A DNA stretch of 5,950 nt from Rhodospirillales bacterium (GCA_021775195.1 JAJFIG010000399.1:1-5950), one strand, 5' to 3'; shown: positions 1-5,695, numbered from the stretch's first letter. The notes: generated by a model from the letters alone, not told the origin. Program-made: numbers and translations.

Positions 1-1514
1 CCAAGAGAAATCGCACAATAGGATGCCAAGCTCAGCCTCCGCCAACGTTGTTGCGCGGATGAATAGTACATGGATACGCTGCCCAATACGGGTGGCACAA
101 CTTCCTGGGACAGAGCCCAGGCGCTAAAATAAGCTCGGCGCAAACTGGCAACGACCCAACCAATTCCGACACCTGCCCCAATACCGCCAAGCAGCACCAA
201 AACCAGGTAAAGGCGTCGATTGCTATTGGTCGGGATCAAAGGCACACGGGGCGGATCAATGACCCGGAATTGTACTTTTTCGCCTTTGGTGTCCCGGTTT
301 TCCGATATCTGTGCGCTTTCTTTCCTTGCCAGGAGCGTCTCGTAGTTCGATTTAAAGATGGCATAGTCGCGATTGAGCTTTGTGAATTGCGCTTCCACTT
401 CGGGAATTTTGTTGGCCATCGTTTCCAGCTTCGCGATCTTGGCTGCCTGGCGTTCCGATTGTCCCTTCAGCGTCGCAATCTCGGCCTCGACCTGTAAGAC
501 CTGCAACTTTATTTCCTGGTAAATTTGGTTGGGTACGGAATTCGTGGGTCTTGGTGAACCCGGTCCCGTCTCCCCTTCTCCATCACCAGCGGTCGGGAAC
601 GCCTCCATTTCCTCTTCCAACTGTTTCTGGATGGATTTGAGCAGCTTCCGAGCAGCGATCACGTCGGGATGTTGTTCCGTGTAGCGCATCAACATATCGT
701 CGATCGTTTTTTCAAGCTCGAATACCCGCAACTGCAGCCCGCTTTCCGGTCCACCCGAACCACCGTCGGCTGAATCAAACTCCAGGTATTCCGGCACCGA
801 GGCCAGCTGTCGCCGTAACTCGTCTCGCTTCGTCGTGGCATCCGCCAGGTTGGCCTGAAGAGCTGCCAACTTATCGCGTGAATTTGTTAACCTTTGGTGG
901 TAGTTTCCTGAACCCGGAAGAAAATCAACATTCGCCTGTTTGAAGCGCGCAAGTCTTTGCTCCGCTTCGTCAAGTTGCTTCTCGTAATTGCGGATCTGTT
1001 CGTCAATAAAACGGAGTGCCGTGTCCATACCCCTGCGGCTCGCACCGAGGTTGCTTTCGACATAAATCGTCAGCAAAGCTTGAACGACGTTTTTGGCGAC
1101 CTGGGGATCAACATGTTCATAAGCGATCGTGAACAGGTTGGTTCTTTCCGCCACAATCTTGATCGTGTTCTCAAGCCTGGCGACAAGACGTTCCATTGCT
1201 ATGGAGTCTTTGACCGTCAGGTCGAGGTCCGTAACCCGGATAACCTCTTCCAGGTTCGGCCGGCTGACTAATGTCCGCTGCATGACGGCCAACTCACGGG
1301 CGGTGTCCGTCTCGACCGCAAGCCCCCTGAGGAGGGGTTTCAGCAGGCTGTTGGTGTCAACGTAAATCCGGGCGCTCGAGGTGTATTTATCGGGAATGAC
1401 GGCGACTGTGATCCAACCGACCGCGCAAACCAACCATGCCACCACGAGCACAAGCCAGCGGCGTCGCCAAAGCATTGGAATATAAGACAATAATTGAGAG
1501 TAAAGTTCATGCAT
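1..1514 (-). CDS. XrtA-type EPS chain-length determinant (Wzz/GumC family), 3' end outside window
   Basis: Inner-membrane polysaccharide co-polymerase that controls the chain length of the exported polysaccharide. Reading the minus strand from the ATG at 1514 gives 504 uninterrupted codons to the left edge. Residues 1-40 are a short cytoplasmic start and a first membrane helix (about 20-40, WLVLVVAWLVCAVGW). The Wzz signature follows (YTSSARIYVDTNSLLKPLL, 44-62). Residues about 160-300 and 330-405 are long charged helices, probably coiled coil, and include YTEQHPDV (278-285). A Gly/Pro/Ser-rich linker lies at about 308-328. The proline-rich segment VIDPPRVPLIPTN (418-430) precedes a second membrane helix (about 435-457). 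A third hydrophobic stretch begins at about 496 and is cut by the edge. Family members are about 500-520 residues, so little is missing. The ATG at 1514 is the only in-frame start, since a TAG lies five codons upstream. No Shine-Dalgarno sequence is visible. The match to the PEP-CTERM/XrtA subfamily is from remembered family sequence and is strong. A tyrosine kinase often follows this gene and would lie off the left edge. Confidence 0.93.
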   Translation of the reverse strand, partial: MHELYSQLLSYIPMLWRRRWLVLVVAWLVCAVGWITVAVIPDKYTSSARIYVDTNSLLKPLLRGLAVETDTARELAVMQRTLVSRPNLEEVIRVTDLDLTVKDSIAMERLVARLENTIKIVAERTNLFTIAYEHVDPQVAKNVVQALLTIYVESNLGASRRGMDTALRFIDEQIRNYEKQLDEAEQRLARFKQANVDFLPGSGNYHQRLTNSRDKLAALQANLADATTKRDELRRQLASVPEYLEFDSADGGSGGPESGLQLRVFELEKTIDDMLMRYTEQHPDVIAARKLLKSIQKQLEEEMEAFPTAGDGEGETGPGSPRPTNSVPNQIYQEIKLQVLQVEAEIATLKGQSERQAAKIAKLETMANKIPEVEAQFTKLNRDYAIFKSNYETLLARKESAQISENRDTKGEKVQFRVIDPPRVPLIPTNSNRRLYLVLVLLGGIGAGVGIGWVVASLRRAYFSAWALSQEVVPPVLGSVSMYYSSAQQRWRRLSLASYCAISL

Positions 1515-1550
1515 GGGGTGATAATTCTAACTGTCGATCCTGGCAACGGA

Positions 1551-1578
1551 ATGCGGGCAATGGGAACGCTGTCCGCAT
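1551..1578. repeat. Inverted repeat in the chain-length gene leader
   Basis: ATGCGGGCA (1551-1559) faces TGTCCGCAT (1570-1578) across a 10-nt loop. The outer six pairs are perfect. One G-T position weakens the stem, and it becomes a C-A mismatch in the minus-strand transcript. The repeat lies 37 bp upstream of the chain-length start codon. It could be a regulator site or a leader hairpin; the function is unknown. Confidence 0.4.
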
Positions 1579-1649
1579 ACGGCACCGAAATATGGCAACA
1601 AAATGGGCAGACAAGAAACAATACCGGCCACATTCGCGGCCGATACCTA

Positions 1650-1664
1650 ACTTTGCACTAAAGT
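1650..1664. repeat. Short perfect dyad ACTTT-N5-AAAGT
   Basis: This 15-bp perfect dyad (ACTTT, five bases GCACT, AAAGT) lies in the divergent region, within the predicted leader of the minus-strand gene. Its size and symmetry suit a dimeric regulator, but dyads this short also occur by chance. No known operator is recognised. Confidence 0.25.
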
Positions 1665-1823
1665 CGTGTCTCATTCGTTAACATCAAGCTGGCCCGCCCG
1701 GAAAACTGACAAGACAGGCTGTCCAACCGGTTTGTTTTCCGCGACTCCCAACCCGATACGGGAACATTTGTTGAGCGCCCGTTCGAAAGTCAAGCTCCAA
1801 GCGCATGTCTCGCACGTTTGATA

Positions 1824-1837
1824 AATTTTTGAAAATT
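1824..1837. repeat. AT-rich dyad AATTTT-TG-AAAATT
   Basis: This perfect 14-bp dyad lies just downstream of the predicted -10 box of the minus-strand promoter (1861-1866), over the expected early transcribed region. It also sits between the arms of a wider 7-bp inverted repeat (CGCATGT at 1802-1808, ACATGCG at 1891-1897). It could bind a repressor or a nucleoid protein, which is inference from position only. Confidence 0.35.
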
Positions 1838-1860
1838 CTCCTTTGACTGCATTGGAGCCT

Positions 1861-1890
1861 ATTATGATTGCATAGCGATTGTATTTTCAA
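1861..1890 (-). promoter_or_regulatory. Sigma70-like promoter for the chain-length gene
   Basis: On the minus strand TTGAAA (1885-1890) and CATAAT (1861-1866) are separated by 18 bp. Each matches its consensus hexamer (TTGACA, TATAAT) at five of six positions. Transcription would begin near 1854, giving an untranslated leader of about 340 nt before the ATG at 1514. This is the best promoter match I found in the window. It was found by eye, without a scoring matrix. Confidence 0.5.
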
Positions 1891-1905
1891 ACATGCGTTG
1901 CTTCC

Positions 1906-1927
1906 GGCGCCGCCTGCGGATGGCGCC
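1906..1927. repeat. Paired GGCGCC hairpin
   Basis: Two GGCGCC palindromes (1906-1911 and 1922-1927) can pair into a GC-rich hairpin with a loop of about 10 nt. No T-run follows on either strand, so it does not look like an intrinsic terminator. It lies between the two divergent promoters and could act as a structural boundary; this is inference. Confidence 0.3.
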
Positions 1928-1996
1928 ACAAAATCCTGGGTCCGCAACCGACTTTACACCGGACCCCGCTTCGAGTGATGTGCGGACAGGCATCTA

Positions 1997-2025
1997 TTGC
2001 TTGAATCGAGGTTGTGTAGGATACT
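1997..2025 (+). promoter_or_regulatory. Weak sigma70-like promoter for the export gene
   Basis: TTGCTT (1997-2002) and GATACT (2020-2025) are spaced by 17 bp. They match the consensus at three and four of six positions. Transcription would begin near 2032, about 24 nt before the GTG start. The spacing and location are good but the boxes are weak, so it may need an activator or may be wrong. Confidence 0.3.
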
Positions 2026-2044
2026 GCGGTGGGTAACAGAATGT

Positions 2045-2048
2045 GAGG
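2045..2048 (+). promoter_or_regulatory. Shine-Dalgarno GAGG that fixes the GTG start of the export gene
   Basis: GAGG lies 7 nt upstream of the GTG at 2056. An in-frame TGA at 2044-2046 excludes any earlier start, and the lipoprotein signal begins directly after this GTG. The start is therefore well supported despite being GTG. Confidence 0.65.
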
Positions 2049-2055
2049 TCATACC

Positions 2056-2688
2056 GTGTGCTTTCTTAATTTCAATTTTGCTCGTTTATCGTTCTTTGTG
2101 GTCGGGCTATTGGGCTTAACGGTCGCGGGCTGCGGTGGTCTACCGGATGCTCCGGCGGAAGCCCCCGCATCGGTTCCCGGATCGACAAAATATATCATCG
2201 GCCCGCATGACTCGCTGCAGATATTCGTCTGGCGGAATCCCGAGCTGTCGACGACGGTCCCGGTGCGACCCGATGGCCTTATTTCGGTGCCGCTGATCGA
2301 GGACTTGCAGGCAGCCGGCAAGACCCCCACCGAGTTGGCACGCGATGTCGAGAAAGTCCTGGCCAAATACGTACAAAGCCCCATCGTTACGATTATCGTG
2401 ACCGGCTTTGTCGGCCCCTTCAGCCAGCAGGTAAGGGTCGTCGGGGAAGCATCTCAACCGCAGGCTATTCCCTACCGCGAAAACATGACCATTCTCGACC
2501 TGATGATCGCGGTCGGGGGGTTGACCGAATTCGCGGCCGGCAACCGGGCGGTGATCGTCAGAACGTCGGACGGCAAGCAGGACTCGCTACGGGTGCGCCT
2601 GGATGACCTGCTGAAGGACGGTGATGTGACGGCAAACGTTGCCATCATACCCGGCGACGTCTTGATCGTGCCGCAAAGCTGGTTCTAA
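2056..2688 (+). CDS. XrtA-type polysaccharide export lipoprotein (Wza-like, short form)
   Basis: Periplasmic lipoprotein of the Wza/poly-export family that helps carry EPS to the outer membrane. The 210-residue product begins at GTG with GAGG 7 nt upstream. A lipoprotein signal peptide ends in the lipobox VAGC, with Cys26 as the lipidated residue and Gly27 at +2. A Pro/Ala-rich linker (29-42) follows. The poly-export domain (about 44-118) opens with YIIGPHDSLQIFVWRNPELS (46-65). An SLBB-type beta-grasp domain covers about 124-180 (VRVVGEASQPQAIPYREN, then GGLTEFAAGNRA). The protein ends PGDVLIVPQSWF, characteristic of the PEP-CTERM/XrtA-associated subfamily. Classical Wza is about 380 residues; this one lacks the extra domains and the outer-membrane C-terminal helix, as is usual in this subfamily. 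His51 stands where GPGDSL is usual. The chain-length gene, normally a same-strand neighbour, is divergent here. No intrinsic terminator follows. Confidence 0.94.
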   Translation: MCFLNFNFARLSFFVVGLLGLTVAGCGGLPDAPAEAPASVPGSTKYIIGPHDSLQIFVWRNPELSTTVPVRPDGLISVPLIEDLQAAGKTPTELARDVEKVLAKYVQSPIVTIIVTGFVGPFSQQVRVVGEASQPQAIPYRENMTILDLMIAVGGLTEFAAGNRAVIVRTSDGKQDSLRVRLDDLLKDGDVTANVAIIPGDVLIVPQSWF

Positions 2689-2749
2689 CGGATCGCCGCT
2701 AATTTCACCGGCATCGCAAGCGGATTTGACGACCATCCGATAGTATCGG

Positions 2750-2808
2750 CGTGCCCGACATCGATGGGGCCATATGGACGATTGTCTATCGCCATCATCG
2801 CGGGCACG
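2750..2808. repeat. Imperfect long hairpin with 8-bp perfect outer stem
   Basis: CGTGCCCG (2750-2757) is the exact reverse complement of CGGGCACG (2801-2808). Inside it, GATGG (2763-2767) pairs with CCATC (2792-2796) after a 5-nt and a 4-nt internal loop. The apex contains the palindrome CCATATGG (2770-2777). No T-run follows, so a Rho-independent terminator is unlikely. It could be an RNA processing or stability element downstream of the export gene, part of a small RNA, or a mobile-element remnant. Confidence 0.45.
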
Positions 2809-2831
2809 TAGACGCTCCAGGGTTATCATCG

Positions 2832-2972
2832 TCATCGACCGAAGTTGATAGGTGCGCCCTCAGCGATCAACAAATCCACGGGGGATTGGGCGAGTGTCGC
2901 TTTGTTAAGCCGCTGCGCAGACTCGAGTTCGGTACACATGGTTGTCTTCGATGTCCTGTACACGGAGGCCAT
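2832..2972 (-). CDS. Possible small ORF, 46 codons, unknown (doubtful)
   Basis: This minus-strand frame starts at the ATG at 2972 and ends in TGA at 2832-2834. An AAAGGGG sequence (2983-2989) lies 10 nt upstream, which is an acceptable if slightly long ribosome-site spacing. The product begins MASVYRTSKTT and ends AEGAPINFGR. It is soluble-looking, with no signal peptide, no membrane segment and no motif that I recognise. It opposes both flanking genes and no promoter was identified. A frame this short could easily be chance; only conservation elsewhere would make it a gene. Confidence 0.15.
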   Translation of the reverse strand: MASVYRTSKTTMCTELESAQRLNKATLAQSPVDLLIAEGAPINFGR

Positions 2973-3009
2973 ATCCAGTCGACCCCTTTAAGCATTGAGA
3001 CGACATGAC

Positions 3010-3048
3010 CATGATTTAGCCCTGCGGAATCACATGATTTGTGCTAAA
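3010..3048. repeat. Repeated octamer CATGATTT with overlapping dyad
   Basis: CATGATTT occurs at 3010-3017 and 3033-3040, 23 bp apart. TTTAGC (3015-3020) and GCTAAA (3043-3048) form an overlapping inverted repeat, and CACA/TGTG (3031-3034, 3040-3043) forms a smaller inner one. The cluster lies about 120-155 bp upstream of the beta-barrel start, where an activator or repressor could bind. No known regulator is recognised. Confidence 0.3.
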
Positions 3049-3165
3049 CAAAACCAGTTTTGGCAGGGGTTCTTAACCATTTGTCGCGTATCGTCGTGCG
3101 GGCCGATGGCGAACAACTGTAATGATGCATGCCAGCTTGATTGATTCATCGAATATGTTCTGCGC

Positions 3166-4659
3166 ATGAAATTCAATTGTCAAAACAACAGTCCAGACAC
3201 GGTCGGACTGCTGGTCGCCACGACCACGCTTCTCTGCGGGAGCTTGTGGGTATCACCGGTATTGGCGGGGCAATGGGATATTTCGCCACGTGTGGCCGTC
3301 GAGGAAAGTTATACGGATAACGTGTTCGGTGACGCGGATGCGAAATCAGACTTCTTCACGAAAACCAGCGCCGGCATTGGCGTCGTCGGCGACGGAAACC
3401 GGGTCGACCTCACTCTTGGCTATGACATTTCCAGAGATTTCTATGTCAAGCACAGTGAACTCGATGATTTTCAACACAACATGCTGGGATCGGGCAAAGT
3501 CGAATTATGGGAAGATCATATCTTCCTGGATGCCAGTGCCGCGATTAGCCAGGAACTCCTGAGCCGCAACAGCGGGTCCAGGTCGGCCACAGACCGCTCC
3601 CTCAACAATAATCAGACCCAGGTTTTGAATTACAGCATCAGCCCGTCCTTCGTTCACGGGAACGATGGCTGGGCCGACTCGGTTCTCAGTTACCGCATCA
3701 GTCAGGTGAGAAATTTCAACACCGACCAGGGCACGGGTTCGGATGCCGCGAATAACAGCACGACATACGAAATCAATTCATTTCTGGAAAGCGGCCGGCG
3801 TTTCACCCAGTTTCTTTGGAAGCTGTCCGGCACGACGTCGATCACGCGGGAGGACGACGGCGAGGATTCCAGGGAGCAGAATACCGAACTGTCCGGCGAA
3901 TACGTCGTCAACCGCCATGTTTCGATACTTGGCAGGGTCGGTTACGAGGAGAGGGAGGATTCCGGTTTTGATGACGACGAAAATACCGGAATCACATGGC
4001 GGGGCGGCGTGCGGGTGCAGCCGGGACCACGGACCACGGCACGCCTGGAATACGGACACCGATTTGGGGGCGGCACCTTGTCGGGTGATTTGACCTACAA
4101 GGTCGGGCCCCGGACTACGCTTACCGCCACCTACGAAGAAGACATCGAGACACAACAGCAATCACAGAATTCCAACCTCGTTAACGTTTTGCGCTTGCCC
4201 GATGGCACGTTGGTCGACCGGAACACTGGTTTGCCTGCTGACCCTAACGATCCCAGGTTCAATTTCGACGACGACTCGTTCAAAAGCCAAAGCTTTTCCC
4301 TTGGCCTCAGTGGCACGCGGGGGCGGAATACTTTCAACGTCTCGGGCTTCCATGAGACCCGTGAATTTGGCACCGGGGGCAGGACTGAAACCAATTGGGG
4401 CCTCGGTGCAAGCCTCAATCGGCGACTTTCCCCTTCGATGAGCGCCGGCGTGGCGGCAAATTTCTCCAATGATTCAGGTGGCGGCACGTCGGGCGGCGGA
4501 GAAGAACAAACATTGGATGCAAATGCTTTCGTTGGGTACAACTTCAGTCAGACCCTCACGGGTTCGTTGAATTACAACTTCTCCAATACCAATGAGGAAG
4601 GCAAGAATAACGACATTACCGAAAATATCGTTTCCGTCAGTTTGAACAAATCGTTCTAG
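3166..4659 (+). CDS. PEP-CTERM system-associated outer-membrane beta-barrel protein
   Basis: Predicted outer-membrane barrel of the uncharacterised family that accompanies XrtA EPS loci (TIGR03016-like); probable roles are EPS passage or outer-membrane anchoring of the export machinery. The 497 residues start with a Sec signal peptide, hydrophobic at about 14-33, with likely cleavage after VLA (Ala34). The mature start QWDISPRVAVEESYTDNVF (36-54) is the family's typical opening. The rest is alternating polar/hydrophobic short strands with acidic turns, for example REDDGEDSRE (228-237), EEREDSGFDDDENTG (261-275) and FNFDDDSF (365-372). The motif GPRTT recurs at 287-291 and 314-318 on neighbouring strands. 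The protein ends SLNKSF, with the C-terminal Phe typical of outer-membrane barrels. Cys24 is not a lipobox because Leu precedes it. ATG 3166 is the only in-frame start after a TGA at 3142-3144, but no Shine-Dalgarno sequence is evident. The stop lies 13 bp before the ATPase start, so the two genes are probably co-transcribed. Confidence 0.9.
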   Translation: MKFNCQNNSPDTVGLLVATTTLLCGSLWVSPVLAGQWDISPRVAVEESYTDNVFGDADAKSDFFTKTSAGIGVVGDGNRVDLTLGYDISRDFYVKHSELDDFQHNMLGSGKVELWEDHIFLDASAAISQELLSRNSGSRSATDRSLNNNQTQVLNYSISPSFVHGNDGWADSVLSYRISQVRNFNTDQGTGSDAANNSTTYEINSFLESGRRFTQFLWKLSGTTSITREDDGEDSREQNTELSGEYVVNRHVSILGRVGYEEREDSGFDDDENTGITWRGGVRVQPGPRTTARLEYGHRFGGGTLSGDLTYKVGPRTTLTATYEEDIETQQQSQNSNLVNVLRLPDGTLVDRNTGLPADPNDPRFNFDDDSFKSQSFSLGLSGTRGRNTFNVSGFHETREFGTGGRTETNWGLGASLNRRLSPSMSAGVAANFSNDSGGGTSGGGEEQTLDANAFVGYNFSQTLTGSLNYNFSNTNEEGKNNDITENIVSVSLNKSF

Positions 4660-4672
4660 ATCTGGGCCTATC

Positions 4673-5695
4673 ATGTACGCCGAATTTTACGGTTTAACGG
4701 GGCAGCCGTTTCAGCTGACGCCCGATCCTCGTTTCTTTTTCGCCAGCAGCGGACACGCGCGGGCGATGGCGCACCTGACCTATGGCGTGCACCAGGGCGA
4801 GGGGTTCATCGTCATCACCGGCGACGTCGGCGCTGGGAAGACGACCCTGGTCGGGCATCTGCTGTCGACGCTCGACAAATCACGGTTCGTCGCCGCCAAT
4901 GTGGTGACGACGCAACTGGGGCCGGCCGCGGTTTTGCGCATGGTCGCCTCGGCCTTCGATATCGAACATCAGGGCACGGAAAAAGCCACCCTGCTGCGGC
5001 GCATCGAGTCCTTCCTGGTGGGCAACCAGGCCGAGGGCCGGCGCTGCCTGCTGATGATCGACGAAGCACAGAACCTCTCGCCCCAGGCCCTGGAGGAGTT
5101 GCGCATGCTGTCCAATTTCCAGGCCAACGGTCAGGCGCCCCTGCAGAGTTTCCTTCTCGGCCAGCCCCAGTTCCGGCGCACCCTCGCGAGCCGGGACCTG
5201 GACCAGCTTCGCCAGCGGATCCTGGCGTCGTACCATCTGGGGCCGATGACCGCCGAGGAGACGGGCGAGTACATCAAGCACCGCCTGGGCGCCGTTGCCT
5301 GGCACAACGACCCGGAGATCCCCGATGACGCCTTTCAGGAGATCTTCAGGCACACCGGCGGCATTCCGCGACGGATCAACGTTCTCTGCTCACGGCTTCT
5401 GCTCTTCGGCTTCCTCGAGGAACAACATCGTCTCGACCGCGACGTCGTCAAACAGGTGGCCGAAGACCTGAACCAGGAAACCGAGCAGGTTCTCGACCAC
5501 AGCGAACCGGCGAGCGACCAGCAACGATCCGCGCCGGTGCGCGTTCCGCGGCACAAGAACGGCGAAATCGACACCCTGCGGCGCCGGGTCGAAGTGGTCG
5601 AGGGCCAGGTGCAGTCGGTCCGAAGAGCCCTGCAGTTCACCATCGACTACCTGGACGCCGGAGGCACCGACCTCAAGAAGGCAACCGGCCAATGA
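4673..5695 (+). CDS. XrtA/PEP-CTERM system-associated AAA ATPase (ExeA/GspA-like)
   Basis: Cytoplasmic P-loop ATPase of the ExeA-like AAA family that accompanies XrtA EPS loci. Its exact role is unknown; energising or regulating assembly or export is likely. The 340 residues begin MYAEFYGLTGQPFQLTPDPR, the standard opening of the family. Walker A is GDVGAGKTT (50-58, Lys56) and Walker B is CLLMIDEAQNL (125-135, Asp130/Glu131). A sensor-1-like LLGQPQFR lies at 161-168. Arginines in LRQRI (179-183) are candidate fingers, and GGIPRRIN (229-236) is the sensor-2 region. After about residue 270 comes a polar linker, then a charged helix (about 298-326) that looks coiled coil and could mediate oligomerisation. 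All catalytic motifs are intact and the length is normal. A weak GGG lies 6 nt upstream of the ATG. The codons are visibly richer in G and C than in the genes to the left. A small hairpin covers the stop codon. The gene sits between the barrel and deacetylase genes in one likely operon. Confidence 0.95.
   Translation: MYAEFYGLTGQPFQLTPDPRFFFASSGHARAMAHLTYGVHQGEGFIVITGDVGAGKTTLVGHLLSTLDKSRFVAANVVTTQLGPAAVLRMVASAFDIEHQGTEKATLLRRIESFLVGNQAEGRRCLLMIDEAQNLSPQALEELRMLSNFQANGQAPLQSFLLGQPQFRRTLASRDLDQLRQRILASYHLGPMTAEETGEYIKHRLGAVAWHNDPEIPDDAFQEIFRHTGGIPRRINVLCSRLLLFGFLEEQHRLDRDVVKQVAEDLNQETEQVLDHSEPASDQQRSAPVRVPRHKNGEIDTLRRRVEVVEGQVQSVRRALQFTIDYLDAGGTDLKKATGQ

Larger units (their letters stand above)
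1515..2055. other. Divergent intergenic region between chain-length and export genes
   Basis: This 541-bp region lies between two genes transcribed away from each other, so it should contain both promoters. I see a good minus-strand sigma70-like promoter (1861-1890), a weaker plus-strand one (1997-2025), and an AT-rich stretch around 1815-1890. It also holds several short dyads: ATGCGGGCA/TGTCCGCAT (1551-1578), CGGCC/GGCCG (1625-1642), ACTTT/AAAGT (1650-1664), GACAG/CTGTC (1713-1723), CGCATGT/ACATGCG (1802-1897) and paired GGCGCC (1906-1927). The short open frames here have no recognisable protein character or convincing ribosome site. I see no tRNA, no CRISPR array, and no ops/JUMPstart antitermination element in the minus-strand leader. 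Confidence 0.7.
2689..3165. other. 477-bp gap without a confident gene
   Basis: The gap separates the export gene from the beta-barrel gene. It contains a small 13-bp dyad, CCGATA-G-TATCGG (2737-2749), directly followed by a long imperfect hairpin (2750-2808). It also holds a dubious minus-strand 46-codon frame (2832-2972), a repeated octamer CATGATTT (3010-3040) overlapping a TTTAGC/GCTAAA dyad, and CAAAAC-CA-GTTTTG (3049-3062). I found no convincing -35/-10 pair and no T-tailed terminator. In many related loci the chain-length and kinase genes sit at this point, so the gap may be a rearrangement scar; that is inference. Confidence 0.6.

Noticed and set aside
1340..1633. 97-codon minus-strand frame overlapping the chain-length gene start
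   Set aside because: It is a shifted frame over the real N-terminus; the frame from 1514 gives a clear Wzz-family protein.
1838..1844. Strong ribosome-site-like AAAGGAG on the minus strand
   Set aside because: No ATG, GTG or TTG follows at a usable distance.
1906..1927. GGCGCC hairpin as an intrinsic terminator
   Set aside because: No T-run follows on either strand, and neither neighbouring gene ends here.
1684..1947. 87-codon minus-strand frame in the divergent region
   Set aside because: Its composition does not look like a protein, it has no ribosome site, and it covers the predicted promoter and dyads.
1982..2002. Possible sigma54 promoter, AGGCAT followed by TTGC, upstream of the export gene
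   Set aside because: Only 8 bases separate GG and GC instead of 10, and sigma54 spacing is strict.
1893..2036. 47-codon plus-strand frame ending in a Cys/Gly-rich tail just before the export gene
   Set aside because: It has no ribosome site and overlaps the predicted promoter, and the Arg-rich start looks like chance coding.
2751..3008. 85-codon GTG-started plus-strand frame in the gap
   Set aside because: The product is His/Cys/Arg-scattered with no motif, the start lies inside a hairpin arm, and there is no ribosome site.
3060..3075. Possible sigma54 (-24/-12) promoter, TTGGCAGGGG followed by TTCTTA, upstream of the barrel gene
   Set aside because: The -24 half TTGGCA is good, but the required GC of the -12 element is absent at the fixed spacing.
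3778..4161. 127-codon minus-strand frame opposite the barrel gene
   Set aside because: It is antisense to a well-supported gene and has no recognisable features.
4880..5353. 157-codon minus-strand frame opposite the ATPase
   Set aside because: It is a shadow of a GC-rich gene whose plus strand encodes intact Walker motifs.
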